Source: Fallopia convolvulus
Lineage: Eukaryota; Streptophyta; Magnoliopsida; Caryophyllales; Polygonaceae
DNA length: 64,000 nucleotides
Direction: 5' to 3'
Assembly (NCBI GenBank): GCA_964016875.1
Contig: OZ024736.1
Span: 38,844,707 to 38,908,706 of the forward strand
Shown: positions 47,066 to 61,500 of the stretch, one piece after another
Layout of the letters: every line of letters starts with the position of its first letter
Numbering within the stretch: position 1 is the first letter of the stretch
Notes under the pieces: model-generated
The model's database searches: none
Told to the model about the DNA's origin: nothing
Seen by the model: only the letters and a program-made list of their open reading frames with translations
Program-made: the position numbers and the translations under genes

Positions 47066-50000
47066 AGCACGCCGAGGATTAAGAATTCGATTGTCCTGGG
47101 CTCGTTCCTTAGCTTGTTTGGGTTTGGGTTTAGCGGTTGACGTTATTTACCCGTTTTTGGGTTGAGTTGGCTATAAAGAGAGTGATATGTCACAACCTGT
47201 TGTCTGTGCTAACTATAAAGAGATTCAGATGCTAGACACATTTGTTCAAGTGTCAACTAAGCCAGTTGTATTTATGAGTTGTGGGGACGTGTTAGAATAT
47301 CCTTTCCTACATAGTAAGTTGGGAGTTAAAATAAATTAATATATAAATCTATGAGTTACTTTTATTGTCAATTGATTTTATGATGGAACTTTACTAGACT
47401 TATATATTGAACTTATATAGACACAACTCAAATTATGACCCATAGATTTTCACGTGATCTCTGTATTTGATTAGATATAGAATCAAATAATCCAAAAGGT
47501 TATATATAATATATTTCCAATTACTCTACTATCAAAGTTATACAACATCATTAAAATGATAATCAAGTAAATAAATCAGTTTTTTTAGATTAATCATACA
47601 AGATAAAAATGTCTTCTTTTACTTTAATAATAAAAATGTCATCTATGAGAAGACGAAAATGAAGATAATAAGGTGCACAATTTTTGGTAGAAAGAAGTCG
47701 GGATTGGAAGTTATCCTCATTTAAACAAGTATACAAGTGGAGAAACTTAATGAATCTAATTTCTTTTTTTGAAGGAAAACTTGATGAAGCTTATTATAAT
47801 TAGTTTGTCCTAAAAAAAAACAATCATTATATGGGGGACGTAGAAAATGACCTGAATAATAATCGATTGATAGCGTGGGTCGCGAAACGTTAATGTTGGT
47901 TCCAAGTTACAAACTTGTACGCACTGTTGCATGATCAATGATTTTAAATTTAATCATGCAAATTAATTTGACTTGTGCAAACGTAGCTGGTAAATAGGAC
48001 ATTCCGTGATAAAACTATCACGAGTTTAAAATTTTCCTATATAATGACCAAGTATTTCTAATGAACTAAAAAAAATAGATTAGGAGTAATTTGTAATACT
48101 CTTTACCCTCGAAGAGCGAACAGCTGATCTTTTGAGTATTTTTAAATTGGAAGATTTGATATGACTGAACAAGAGGAGATGGGGCCCAAGAGTATCACTT
48201 TCATCAAATGAATGGGGCCCAGAATTTCACCTATCAACTGAACTCCTGTATTTTAAGTTGACCATTGACCCACCCGTACTCGTTCAGTCTCTCTTATTCT
48301 CTTGTTTACCCGTAGTTTTTTTTCCCCTCAACGTCTTTCATTTCCCCCTTGTGGCCCGTCTTACTTTTTGACTTTTTGTCTAAAATAAAAGCACATTTCT
48401 ATCCTTTTTCACTTCACTTCCCATACCTGATATACCTCTATGAATACACAAGATGGAGTCACTTTCCCACACTCTGACAATTCAAAAATAAGATGTACTA
48501 ACATTATGATGGATAGATACATGTGTCTCCTCTCATAACTATAAAGTTGGGAATTATGATGCAACACAACACATATAATACATTAATCATACAAATCGTT
48601 CCATGCGAGGCTTCGTGCATTCTCCTGGGAACTCCCATATTTAAAATTAATTACTTAATGAAAAGCTCCTAATTTATTCCTGCGCGCTAACCTATTCTCC
48701 GGTTCTGGGTCAAATTGTTGATATATTGAGGAAAAAATGAAGTATATGTACCTCAGCCAAAATAAATAAAAAAGCAGGAAAAAGGACATACTTAATTTAA
48801 ACAAGTGCAGAGACAGACAACAGGTGACAGTTAATATAGTAATACTGTAGTTTTACCTAGTACTCAGGTGACGGGGGAGGAATTTATCGATCAGGTCCGT
48901 CTGGATCTCAATATTTTACTGCTCCATTATAAATCATGCATTCATGCATGCAGCTACATGTATGGCTGATAATTATGAAGTGTGTGTTTTTGACAGAAGC
49001 CACGATTGATCCAGACCCAAAAACAAACAATATAACTGCTCTCTCCATGTGACCTTGCCTTTACTTTGCTTCTTCAGTTCTTCTCACTTCTCAGAGAGAA
49101 TGGATATTAAATTAATTGGAGCAACGTGCATCTTGTGTGGTGTATATACATATAGGGTTCGTACGTATACCTAACAGCTTATATTTTATACTCTTCTTTC
49201 TGCTTGAAACTGTATATACTTCAACTGGCATGGGGAACCTAACAATGTCCATCTTCCACTAATATTATTCATTGCATGTTCGTACCCCTAGCTAGATAAA
49301 CCAGACTACAAAGACACGCTTGTGGGCCAATATATACGAATGGATCGAAATAGGAGGCCTAATGCATAAAACTCATTAGGGTCACCCTAAAGTTAGCTAA
49401 ATTCGTAATAGAAAACTTTATTTCATCAAATTACCAATATAGAAAAGCTCTATATCCACAAATTCTCTCAAGTGATCACTGATCAGGCCTAATTGATACT
49501 TGATATCATGCCTTTATGCTGACATGGGTCTTGAGCCGGCCGGATTTGGGTCGTATATTCTCGGATTAGAATCAAGTTTGGGTTAATTAGGTTTTGATCT
49601 CGGTCAGTTTTTCAGGTTCGTTACTTTTAACAGTTGTACATGGTACCAAAATCACACATAGCTCGATCAATTTGGAGAAGTAATAATGCACTTAATTACT
49701 TTATGTACGCCACGTTTTTACAAGGGGTAATTCGGGGAAGTTGGAACCTATTCTGCATGGATTTCAAACTCTATGTGTGTGTGTGGAAGAGGATGACTGC
49801 TGGGATATCTTTTCACAATTTCACTTGTCGGAGATATCTATCTCACTTGTCTGTCGCTCAATAATTATAGTAATAATAAATTTATCGTTTTACCCCGACG
49901 CTATCTTAAACAAAGCAGAGTGATTCTTCGACGCTACCGTGCACAAACAAGCTCCAATTGCATATTATGTTACTTTTTTCCCTCTATTGTCTATAGAGTA

Positions 50001-50220
50001 CTCGATCAAATTTACCAACCAAACAATAAATTTTAAATGTAACTTCGGCAACCTACCAAGTTTGACAAATCAAAAGGGAACAAGCGAGAAAATGTAGGTA
50101 TATCTCCAAATAGATAAACAAGTCCATCAGATTTCCCCACCAGAGACATCGTTTTCATAACGCTTGGATAAATCACTCAAGTCTGTCGGTTACTGGACTG
50201 GGTTTCGAATAGGATTGTTT
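47066..50220. other. Gene-free stretch
   Basis: About 3 kb of AT-rich intergenic DNA. I see no frame with family resemblance, no tRNA, and no paired terminal repeats. Confidence 0.4.
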
Positions 50221-50221
50221 G

Positions 50222-50320
50222 TTGGGCTGTAATTACTAAACTCTTATTATGTTAGTTGGGCTTTAGTCCGTGTTTAAATTAGCCCAAAATAGGCCCAATC
50301 CGGTCGCACGTAGCCCAATA
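50222..50320 (+). promoter_or_regulatory. GGCCCA/TGGGCT motif cluster upstream of the kinase-like gene
   Basis: Several site-II/UP1-like words lie in about 90 bp: GGGCTGTAAT, TGGGCTTTAG, TTAGCCCAAAA, AGGCCCAATC and TAGCCCAATA. Such clusters are typical of promoters active in growing cells. The ATG is at 50546. Confidence 0.45.
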
Positions 50321-50545
50321 TTTTTTAATGACGAAGTTCCAACAATGCTTTCTCACTCTAGTTAAACGAAGCTCGTCTGGGAGAGTCTGACAATGGCGAT
50401 CTTCTCCTTGCCACCACGGAGACAAACAGTCAACATACTCAGACGTTGAAACAGGACCATAATCAGACACAACACTAATATCAACTTCATTACACTCCTC
50501 TCCTTCCACACCGTTTTAAACCGAGTTCACTCACTGAGTCGAGTC

Positions 50546-53238
50546 ATGGCGGCGGCGCTAGAGTGCTGGTCAAGCCGCACAAGCACCGACGAGGACGTTG
50601 TGGAGCAGGTTCTAATGCGCGCCGGAGATAGATCGGAAGGACCGTCGGCGTCCGCAGAAACATCGAAGGAATCCTTTTCGGTGATGCAGAAGAAGCTCCA
50701 GAGACTGAGCCGGAACGTCACCGAGGCGATCGCCTCGCTCAAGAATTCACTGAGTCCCGACTCGGCCTCGACTTCGAAGATCGAAGGTAACCGGAAGCAG
50801 GTGTGGAGCGGCGTTGTACGCCGCCTCACGCAGCTCTATCCTGGTAGCCAGCTCCCGGAGAAGCTCGTTTCAAACATTCGCAAGCATTACAATTCTATGC
50901 CTCTCAGGTTTCGATTTTCTCATATTTTATCTTTCGTTATGGTGTTTTAGTGATAGAATTTTCAAAATATTTTCTGGATTGGAGTAATTTGCTCCTCGCC
51001 GATGATCGTTTGAAATCAAATTTCGTTGAATTGTGATCTATGAGAAGGAATTTGATATGCTATTTTGTTTTGGTACTGATTATGGCAGTTACGCATTGGC
51101 CGGGTTTGAGATGAAAGACGTGCTAGTTCACATAAGATTGATGGAGCAAGCGTCTGTTGAAGATCAGCCAGCGATTCTGCTCCAAAAGGTATCGAATGAT
51201 GAGGAACATGACTCGATTTATAAGATCATATTTGCCTGTAATTGTTTGATTTCGTGGCCTGCGATGTCTGGGGCGCTAGAATGTTCTTCTGTGTGTTGTA
51301 AGAAGGTGCAAATATTTGAGCGTAAAGGCTCTACGCTTGGAGTTGTTCAGATTCTTGCACAGGCCGAGCAGGAGAAGGATATTGAAGCTCGGATTGAGAG
51401 TTCATTGAGAGGGGCATCGAAGAAGCCAAAGCAAAGTGGTATGAAGCTTGCTTTTGGACTCTGTGGATGCCAAGAAGAAAATGGCGGGTGTAGAGATTTT
51501 GTGAAGATTGAAGAGAATGTTGGTGACCACAATTACAGGAACAAAGCTGAGCATTCAAATTCGAATGTTCAACTTCCGGTTCCTTTGCCTTCTTCGCTCT
51601 TTTTGTTTTCGGTTGATGAGTGGCAGACAGTCAGGTCAGGTGGAGATGAGGTCAGTAGATGGCTCTTAACTTGTGATAGCCTCGAGTTTTGTGAGCAGAT
51701 TGGATCCAATTCCTTTAGAGGTGTTTACATGGGGAAGAAGGTTGTCATTGAAAAGCTCAAGGGTTGCGAAAAAGGAAACTCGTATGAGTTTGAACTTCAG
51801 AGGGACTTATTGGAGCTGATGACTTGTGGCCATACGAATATTCTCCAGTTTCATGGTATTCTCATTGATGAAATTCATGGCCTTTGTGTTGTCACTAGAT
51901 TCATGGACGGCGGAACAGTCCATGATCTCATGAAGAAGAACAAAAGACTCCAGATGAAGGAAATAATAAGGATTGCTGTAGATGTTGCTGAGGGTTTGAA
52001 GTTTATTAATGATCATGGTGTTGCATATAGAGATCTTAATACTCAGAGAATTCTGTTGGATCACCATGGAAATGCTTGCTTGGGTGACTTGGGTATTGTC
52101 ATGGCCAGCAAAAGCATTGGTGAGGCAATGGAGTACGAGACTGATGGTTATCGTTGGTTGGCTCCTGAGGTATGTATACTACTTTACAGTCTATCGTTTC
52201 TTGGTGAACGCCCTTGTCGTGTTCATAGGGTGGCATGCAAAATGTTTTTATTGTCTTAAAGATGATTATTTGAATCGAACTCTTGTTTGGTGAACCTGCC
52301 TGTCATAGGGTTCTTAGCTGGGAGTTATTTAGAAACTGGAACACAAATTTGCTTAGTTTATTTGATCATAAACGTATATTGAGTTCTCCGGAGAGGGTAA
52401 AAAAGATTATAGATAGGGAATTTGATATTAGCATATCATAAGTAGGAAGGATTGCTTTTTTCATCTGGTATCAGAATTTCTCAATTGATAGTTCAGTCAT
52501 GTTACATGTTTGATAATAATGTAGAATTATTCATGCAACAGATGTTTTTGTACTGTACTACTAAAACCAGAGTTTTGTTGTTTATTAGATGTCTGAGCCT
52601 ACAATTGCTTACCAAATTATGTCCAAGTCAAATTGATTGATTGACTATTTGACAAAACTTTTGCTTTCCAATGTGATTTGCATCCAATGCACTTAAGAAA
52701 TTCCTTCCTTTTCAAAAGTATCTTTTCTTATGTAATCATTAAGCAACCATGGCATGACTTTGCACCAGCCGTTTAACTGTTTTTTATCTCTCTTTACATG
52801 AAAACTCTGAAAAATGTTACTCTTTGCTTTTACCTTGCTGTCAACAATTTATTACAGTGTTGATCAACTCAAGATATCTATAGTTATTCATGTGAGACTG
52901 TTCAAAATTGATTGGTCTTTGTTTTTGTGGATTTGGTCTAGATTATTGTAGGTGACCCCGAAAGCATTGATGAGACAGAGACGAGTAATGTATACAGTTT
53001 CGGTATGGTAATATGGGAAATGGTGACAGGCGAAGCTGCTTATTCAGCTTTGTCACCTGTTCAGGCAGCCGTTGAAATAGCTGCTTGTGGATTGAGGCCC
53101 GAAATCCCCAAGGACTGCCCTCAGTTGCTAAAGTCGCTCATGATCAAATGCTGGAGCGATTCCCCCTCAAAGCGACCTCAGTTTGCAGAAATACTGTCAA
53201 CCTTGGGTCAATATAACATGAACGGAAATAGCAGGTAA
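50546..53238 (+). CDS. TKL-type protein kinase-like protein, probable pseudokinase
   Basis: Three exons: 50546-50907, 51089-52169 and 52942-53238 (1740 bp, 579 residues). The first 300 residues form a plant-specific helical region without a name I can give; the start MAAALECWSS is the first Met. The kinase domain covers about 315-575. The ATP-site lysine is Lys343 (VVIEKL). The catalytic loop reads YRDLNTQRI: Asp436 is kept, but the HRD histidine and the loop Lys and Asn are changed. DFG is DLG (Asp454). The activation segment ends WLAPE (479-481), then NVYSFGMVIWEM and the C-lobe KRPQF follow. With the glycine-rich loop also poor (IGSNSFRGVY), phosphotransfer may be weak or absent, suggesting a scaffold role. 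The frame is intact throughout. Confidence 0.9.
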
Positions 53239-54416
53239 CTTCATCAAAACTTATCAACCTGATAAGTGGAAAGTTGCAGTAAAAGGTCTAGATGTATTGA
53301 TAAGAATTAAGAAGCTAAGATTTCTTGTATCTTTTGGGTGTATTACTTCATGCATGTAAATCCCACATGTGCATACTGCATACGACAAAGGTGTAAAGTT
53401 GAAGGTTGAACCTTGAAGCAGATCAACCGAAAGAAAAAGGGCACATGTTGTAGTTTGATTCACCTACAATGGTCTGAGATGATGGGCGGAATTTCTAGAT
53501 TTAACTTTTTCTTTTTGTTGCTGGTTGGCAAGCTTAAGGGACATTACAGGGTCCCTCTTGTGGACTAATGGAACTACACACGTTCACTATCAGTTCACTA
53601 TGGCTGTTTGGGTTGGATGAATGATTCCTTCTGTGGGGACTTGGGTCCTTTTTTAGCCCCACTCAACATCCTCTAATACAGTATTTCACAACTTGTGATG
53701 AAAATGAAAGATCCTGAATTCCTGCACTGTGTCATCAAATATGGGGTGCTACCACATTGTTGGATTTTCAAGTCCTTATTAATTATATTAAGCAATTGGT
53801 ATGATTAATGACTGTGTGTGTGGATTTTATTATTTTTAATTACGGGATTGATATAATCAGCATCAACAAAAGTAAATGTTGAGATTTATGTCATCAGGAG
53901 TAGTGGAGTCTGTTGTTTAACGTGTCTAATCTACATTGGCATGTGCAAGGTGTCAAATTGACAGAGAGGGTTCTGTTTTTAGTTTAATGATTTTAATGAA
54001 TATGGACTTAAGGCAATTAATTTCAGATCTAGTACTTGTTTAAACCTATCCAGATCTAAATTAACCTGGGCTCATGGAGAACTGACCAATCTAACTCGAC
54101 TTTTGACATAAAAATAATAAAACAAACAAAATAATGATCATAACATGAACCAACCATGCCTGTTTTATAATTCCAAAATGAACATTTGTTAATATGCATA
54201 AACCGAAGCTAACCAAAAAGTGATGACCCAGAAGCCAAAATCTTCTCCATCCAAACATGACGGACACTAAAATTCACAGCTTTCCGATGAGATTGATTGG
54301 TCTATAATATCTTTTATTATCAAGAAGAAAATAAAAAAGTGGGTAAACACATGAAATAAATTATACAATGTCATCTAAAACAGAAGTTTTGTGAATACAA
54401 GGAGCTATGAATGTAT
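53239..54416. other. Convergent 3' intergenic region
   Basis: 3' UTRs and spacer between the tail-to-tail kinase-like and LRR-ubiquitin-like genes. Nothing else is recognised. Confidence 0.5.
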
Positions 54417-57311
54417 TCAATTTTTATCAGCACCTTCATCAAAATCAGCAGATCCTCCAGCTCGGAAATCCAGCTGCTTCTGATGTTTCAAGCGTCGACG
54501 CTCGTCAAATTCATCCCAGCCTTCAGCCTGTACAAGAGTATTAACTCAGAATCATGTACATATTACACATTATACTGGTGGGTTACACATTAATGTGGTG
54601 ATTGGTGAGCCTATAAATTCTATAATTGCAAGACATACCGATCGGAGCATATCTATCGTGATCTCTGTTCCATGAAGATCAAGGGTTGATAGTTTGATGC
54701 AATCTCTAAAGAGAGCAGAGGGCAGTGATTTTGTCCCATTATTTCGGAGATGCAGTGCCTACAAAAAGCAAAGGGATGTCTTGAACATAGGAATTTGCCA
54801 GTAAAAAAAAGTCATGAAGCGTTTGAAAATGTGATGCCAAACCTTCAAATTGATTAGATTGCAGAATGTCTCCGGTAGGTCTATCAGAAGATTTGATGAA
54901 AGATCAACCTGAATGATTCACATGTACAATTTTCAAACAACTCAGATCACTGCATGTTATCTAGGAAGTGCAAAGATTGAATAAACCAAACTGTTTACCT
55001 CAGCGAGGGATTGGCACTTTCCAATACTTGTAGGAATTTTGCTTATCCTAAAGCACAGATAGATATCAAGAAAATTAGAGAAAAAAAGAAAGTGATGCAT
55101 TGTATTGATACACTGATACATATGTTGGATAAAGCCAAGTTGCCAAGATAGAACTTTTTGTTGTAGAACAACAACAGGCTTTGAAACTAGTGCCCAAATA
55201 AGCTTTCAGTTTGGGCCATAGTGATTAATGGTCATCAAATTACCTGTTATTATTTACTTTTAGGATCTCAAGCTTTGTCAGGGCGCCTATTTCATCAGGG
55301 AGATTTGACAGTTTGTTATTTGCAAGGTGCAACTGAGTCAAAGAAGAGAGAGTGCCCAGCGAAGCAGGCAAGGTAGTCAATCTGCACATGTCAGTACATA
55401 ATAAGAAATCGGTACATATAAGCAAGAAGAAAATGCCATATACTCGATGGATGAAATGAGCACAGTCCTCATGAGGAAAAAAAAAATTTAACTGCACACA
55501 TCTCACAAAGTCATTCAGAACTATAGCTTTTTGTCTCAAATCTACTAACTAGCCAAGTAGATTATTTATCTTCCTGTTGGAAGTTGGAACAAAAGAGATT
55601 AAAAACTGAACCCTTTTTGTTAAAACAAGAAAAAGGTAAAGGCATTGCATTGCAACACAAAAAACTTTGAATCTTCCACCATACTCCAATATGTTTAAAG
55701 CCACTTTCAGCTATAACAAAAAATCGGGCAGATAGAAGAAACCATACAAGTTCTCTAAACACTCTACTAATCCATCCCTTGAATTTAAAATACATACTGC
55801 CTGAGAACCAGCTCTACATACATAGCATGTTTCAGTCCCAATGATTGCATGCATAATTGCATATGAACTTAGTTATAGTGATTCAAGCTATATGTGGAAT
55901 ATATGACTTACTGGTTATGATTCAAGGAAAGAAATGTAAGGGACTTCAAAAAGCTTAGTCCTTCCCAGCAAATAGAATCATCTGACAGTTCATTTGCATT
56001 CAACATCAATTTCTACAAAACACAAAATATATTAAGCAATCACTTTCTATAAACCAAAAAGATTCCAGGCTGCAATTACCTCATAAACCGACATCAACAG
56101 ATTTTTTGGACGGCTTTCGAAATTTTAGCCAGATATAAAACAATACTGTGTAACTAACTCACCTGGATAGCAGTCAGGCAGCGAATTTTGGTAGGTAAAT
56201 TGCATATGTAGTTGTTGCTGAGATCAAGAACTCTAGCAGCAGAACTACAGTCCCATACTTCATCAGGTATATCCTTGAGGGATCCAATTAAACATTACAG
56301 TAATGAGATTTTGTATCGCCTTGTACATTTTTTTTTGAAACAGGAGCACAGTGTCAAAGAGAAAATGTTTATGCCACCCCATCAAAATCTTGGCTACAAT
56401 GACTCCCAATAATAAAAGCCACACAATTCTACCAACAGGTCAAATTTTATCTTAAATGATTTAGAATGCTCTTTTGACACCATAATATCAATGTACTTAT
56501 TCCATGATAAACAATGACATCACACATATACCATGTAACTCTGTATCAAACTGACAACTAACAGTCATGAGCTGCTTTAACAGCATAAGCAACCCAACTC
56601 TATGAAGTACAGAATTCAACAAGAGCTTAATCCCCCTCCCCCCAAACTAATTAGATAAGTCTCGAAATCTATACATAAGCTTTTAGCAAAATGCACCTTT
56701 ATATTGCACTCAGACAGAGCTACAACTCCGGTGACCTTCCATCGCTCCAATCGGCTCTTCGCCACAGGAACCTCTTCAATTGGCTTCTTGTTCAGCTTTC
56801 GATCCGAATTGGCGATTATTTTTTGATAATTAGACCTGACCGGAGCATCTTTCAGCTTTGGACCATCCTATCCAGCAGAAAATCAAATATATTACACAAT
56901 TCATTAAACCTGTTTGCAATTAATCATATGCATAAAAATTTAGTGCTACATATACCCCTTGGTGTAAGCCTTGGGTAGCCATAAGCATGATTTTGGAACC
57001 CTTCGTAATCCCTAATGACTTCAGCGTCCCAGAACCCTCGAGAACCTTCCCTTTAAGAAGGATACATACAAAAAAAAAACACTTCATCTCATCTCCGTGT
57101 ACAAAGAGTTTAGAGAGCGAGAAGAGGGGAGGAAGAAAAGACCTTTGTGAATGAGCTTCTGGCCGCGAGGGAGGACATTGGTGGAGGACTGAAGAGAGGA
57201 TTTCAGCTCATCGAGAGTGGATTCCGGTGAGACGGCAATGGAGATCGTATCTCCTCCGAACTTGATCTGTAACTTTATAGATTCTCCGGCGTTGGGAGCT
57301 TCATTCGCCAT
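54417..57311 (-). CDS. LRR and ubiquitin-like domain protein (At2g30105-like)
   Basis: Ten exons on the minus strand: 57311-57143, 57050-56956, 56867-56697, 56273-56163, 56012-55912, 55381-55244, 55047-54999, 54908-54843, 54758-54639 and 54527-54417 (1131 bp, 376 residues, matching the size of the Arabidopsis relative). Residues 12-85 form a ubiquitin-like fold (IKLQIKFGGDTISIAV). After a basic linker come about seven leucine-rich repeats of the intracellular type (LDLSNNYICNLP, LHLANNKLSNLP, VDLSSNLLIDLP, LHLRNN), one or two per exon. The C-terminal tail ends with an acidic segment (SADFDEGADKN). The function of this family is not established; the domain pair suggests a ubiquitin-pathway adaptor. 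No lesions. The copia element begins 277 bp upstream of its ATG. Confidence 0.93.
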
Positions 57312-57384
57312 GTTTCTGTCTCTTTCTCCGTTCAGCTAGTCGCCCACCGGCTTCCCGGGGAGCTTTACGTCTTTGATGAGTTAT

Positions 57385-57440
57385 TGTGACAGTTTGGGCC
57401 TCATAATCTGCTTGGCTCAAACCAAATACCTTCTTGGGCC
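57385..57440 (-). promoter_or_regulatory. TGGGCC motifs upstream of the LRR-ubiquitin-like gene
   Basis: Two TGGGCC words (TTTGGGCCTC near 57395 and CTTGGGCCCA near 57434) lie 80-130 bp upstream of the ATG, resembling site-II promoter elements. Confidence 0.4.
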
Positions 57441-57587
57441 CAACTAGAGGGAGAATGGGTCTTTTCTATCTTCTTTCTTTCTTTTTTTTGAAAACGAAAA
57501 AATTAGGCTAAGCTAATGGTTCAACTTAAAATATCCTTAGGGATGAGAACATTTAATTTTGTATTTTCTATAAAGTTGATTAGGTGG

Positions 57588-58433
57588 TGTAATCGTATTT
57601 TGTCCTAGATCTATACGAATATCAACAGATCTAAGCAAATCGAACTCGTACACAAACAATCAAGCAAAGATCAAAACAGAAAGGGACACGAGAGTTGTTG
57701 ACTCGGTTCGAGTTCAAAGAACTCTACATCCGGGGGACCTCAACAGGGGAGATCCGATCCCAAGCATTTTTACTAGATCAAAGCTCAAGAGGTTACAATG
57801 TACAAGAATCAAGCACTCGGCAAAGCCAGACAACAGAAACAAGAAGGGAGACGAAGATCTAAAAACAGAAACAAGAACAGAGGTAAGGTTCTAGAAACGA
57901 AAGGGCTTCGGCCCCCTTTCACGGCTGCGAGTCACACTGAGACTCCAACTAGAAACCACGAACACCGGAGATGAGGTATCGCCGGCGAACTCCTCTTCTT
58001 CTTCCTCTCTTTCTCTCTTTCTTTCTCTTCTCTCTCTCTTTCTCTGGAGATCTAGGGTTAGCGCCGCGTACGAATGAGCTCATCTCGAAGCTCAACCTCT
58101 TTATATAGCTAGGTCACTCGGGAGAGCTCCAAAACACCGCGTTTCAACTAAGGACGTCTCCAGCTTCACTTTGGGCTGAAGACTAGCAAATGGGCCAAAC
58201 CCATAATTGGGCCGAGCCTCACGCTTTCACTCGAGCAACATCAAAGACAAGGCCCAGCTATAAATGACTCGGGTTTTGCCTCCAAACCGGTTTGATCCGG
58301 GGTGGCATTTATACCCGGTTCACCTATAAAACTAAACCCAATACATATGACGAACCCGGTTCTGAATTCCTAGCTCTACCTAAGTGCTTATTCTATACAT
58401 TGTACATATACATGTGTGTATTATTTTACAACA
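57588..58433 (-). repeat. 3' LTR of the copia element
   Basis: 846 bp. On the plus strand it starts TGTAATCG and ends ACAACA. It lies downstream of the polyprotein in the element's own orientation. A GT-rich/CT-rich tract is present around 58000-58045. Confidence 0.95.
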
Positions 58434-58444
58434 TATGCCCTCTT
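58434..58444 (-). other. Polypurine tract of the copia element
   Basis: AAGAGGGCATA on the minus strand, directly adjoining the 3' LTR; second-strand priming site. Confidence 0.7.
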
Positions 58445-58536
58445 AATACAAACATGTTTTACACCTCGAGCTCTAATTCAATAGTGACTATGCTAGGATC
58501 TGGTTCCCCTTTCTATCATTGGTCCGGGTCCACATC

Positions 58537-61500
58537 TCAGTTTACATCCTTGATGTGGAGTGAGTTCCTGCAAAACTCAAATTTGTTAAGAGGCACAATC
58601 TTGGTACCAAAGTCTGCAGGATTCACATCTCCAGCTATCTTCACAATACTGATCAGCTGTTTTTCAATTTCATCTCTGATGTAATGAAATCTCACATCAA
58701 TATGCTTAGTCCTCTCATGATAGACAGGATCTTTGCACAAATATAATGCACTCTGGCTATCTGTAGAGATGTTAGGGATAAAAATTTTCCCAGTAATCTC
58801 TTTCAGAATGCCTTTCAACCATGAAGCCTCTTTTGAGGCCTCCACTGCAGCAATGTATTCAGCTTCAGTTGAAGATAAAGCCACAATGGATTGTTGCTGA
58901 GATTTCCATGAGATACAGTTTCCTGCCCAGGTGTAGAAGTAGGAAGTGGTAGATTTTCTGTTGTCTTTGTTACTTGCAAAGTCAGCATCCACATACCCTT
59001 CTAATTCAGTCCTGGGTTTATGCTCAGAATATACTAAGCCCATCTTCCTTGTACCTGCTATATACCTGAGACAATACTTCATTGCATACCAGTGCTTCTC
59101 ACCGGGGTTAGACATAAATCTACTTAACACACTTATAGCAAAGGCCAGGTCAGGTCTAGTACACAACATAGAATACATCACAGATCCCACAGCAACATCA
59201 TAAGGTATTTTATTCATCCTTTTAATCTCATCAGGATCAATTGGACAATCTTTCTTAGTCAGTTCAAGATGCCCTCCTAATGGTATAGGTGCAGGTTTAG
59301 AATTAGTCATAGAAAACCTATCAAGCACCTTTTCTAAGTAATCAACCTGAGATAGTTTCATTATCTTATGTTTTCTATCTCTTAAGATTTTAACCCCTAG
59401 GATTTTCTGGGCAGGGCCTAAATCCTTCATATCAAAATGCTTACTCAAGTCCTGCTTTATTCTATTAATATCCTGTTTAGAATTACTAATTAGCAAGATG
59501 TCATCAACATAGAGTAGCACATATAGGGGATTATTATTCTTAACATGCTTGAAGTATAAACATGTATCCCATTTACTTCTAACAAAGTTCATGGACATCA
59601 TACAGGAATTAAACTTCAAGTTCCACTGCCTAGGAGACTGTTTCAGGCCATATATAGACTTCCTAAGTAAGCAAGCATGATTAGGTTTCTCTTTATCTAT
59701 GAAGCCCTTAGGTTGTCTCATATAGATGGTTTCTTTTAACTCTCCATGTAAGAAGGCAGTTTTAACATCCATTTGTTCAATCTCCCAATCAAAAACTGTA
59801 GCCATAGCAAGTAATAATCTCATGGTTTTGTACTTAACTACTGGTGCAAAGATTTCATTATAATCAATGCCCTCCTTTTGTGTAAACCCTTTGGCTACAA
59901 GCCTAGCTTTATATCTAGGTGGATCAAGGTCAGTAGCTCCTTCTTTAACCTTAAATATCCATTTGCAGTCAACTTTTTTGACTTTATCAGGTTTAGGTAC
60001 AAGGGACCAGGTGTTATTAACATGCATACTCTGTATTTCTTCATGCATAGCTTTTAACCATTCATTAGCATGCTTACAGTTAATGGCTTGTTCATATGAT
60101 TCAGGATTAAAATGAGCAACAACATCAGCAACAAGAAGGGCAAACTCAACAATATTAGAAGTGAACTTAGTATTAGGAATTCTGATCCTAGGTTCCCTAT
60201 CCCTAACAAGTTGATAATTAGATAAATCATGCTCAGGAACATTGTTCAAGTCATGCATATTATTATTAGGGATGGGTTGTTCACTTACTGCCCCACCTAA
60301 TTGGTGGGATTGTCCTGAGTTGTTGCCCTCTTCAGCCTCATCCTGGTCACCATTGTGCTCAGTTTCTGCAACTTCATTATTTTCTGAGTTGCTGCTTATT
60401 TCTTCATCAGGTTGTTGTTCTTCAGTTTTTTCTTCTGAAGTACCTAATGAGTAGGAGTGGCTGTGACCAATGTCAAACTCCTCAAGCCCTGGTTGGTCAT
60501 TGTTTTGATTTCCAGGTACAAAGGATGGCCCCACCTGGGCCATTGTGTCTCTCTCTTGTGTTTGAGTACTTGTATTCTCAATGGAAGACATTAGTTTATC
60601 TTTGAAATGGAACTCATTTTCCTGAAATGTGACATCTCTGGACACAATTTCTTTGTAACCTCCAGGTTGGATTACAAGTAATTTATATCCTTTCACACCT
60701 TCAGGATATCCTAACATGACAGCCTTAAGTGCCCTAGGTTGCAACTTACCTTGATTTACATGAATATAAGCTGTGCAACCAAAGGGTTTTAAGTATGAGA
60801 TGTTAGGTTTATAACCTGTCCACATTTCCTGTGGAGTTTTGAAACTCACAGCAGAGGAAGGGGACCTATTAATGAGGTATGCAGCAGTAGTGACTGCTTC
60901 TCCCCATAGGGATGGTTTCATACCAGCACTAATTAACATGCATCTAGCCTTTTCTAGAAGAGTTCTATTCATTCTCTCAGTTGTGCCATTTTGTTGTGGG
61001 GTATATGGCACAGTTAAATGTCTTTTTATTCCATTATTTTTGCAATAGTCATCAAAAGTCTTATTACAAAACTCAAGTCCATTATCAGTTTTAAGGCATT
61101 TCAGTTTAAGGTCAGAATGTTTTTCAGTAAATACATGCCAACTCTTAAAGAATTCAAAAGCCTCATTTTTGTGCTTGAGTAAGTAAACCCAGACTTTCCT
61201 AGAGTACTGATCAACTAGGGACAGAAAATAGTTTCTGCCTCCAATAGTTTGTACTTGAGTTGGGCCCCATAAGTCACAATGCACATAGTCAAGGGGCCCT
61301 TTAGCTTCATAGGATGACTTAGCAAATGAGTGCTTAGTCTTTTTTCCAAGCACACAGGTTTCACAGAAAGAAATATCAGATAAATTCTCATGAATAATGT
61401 CATTTTTATGCAAATGCATTAACCCAGTGTTACCTATGTGCCCTAATCTGTTGTGCCAAAGTTTGGATTTCTCTACACTGTCAGTTCTTTCAAAGACATT

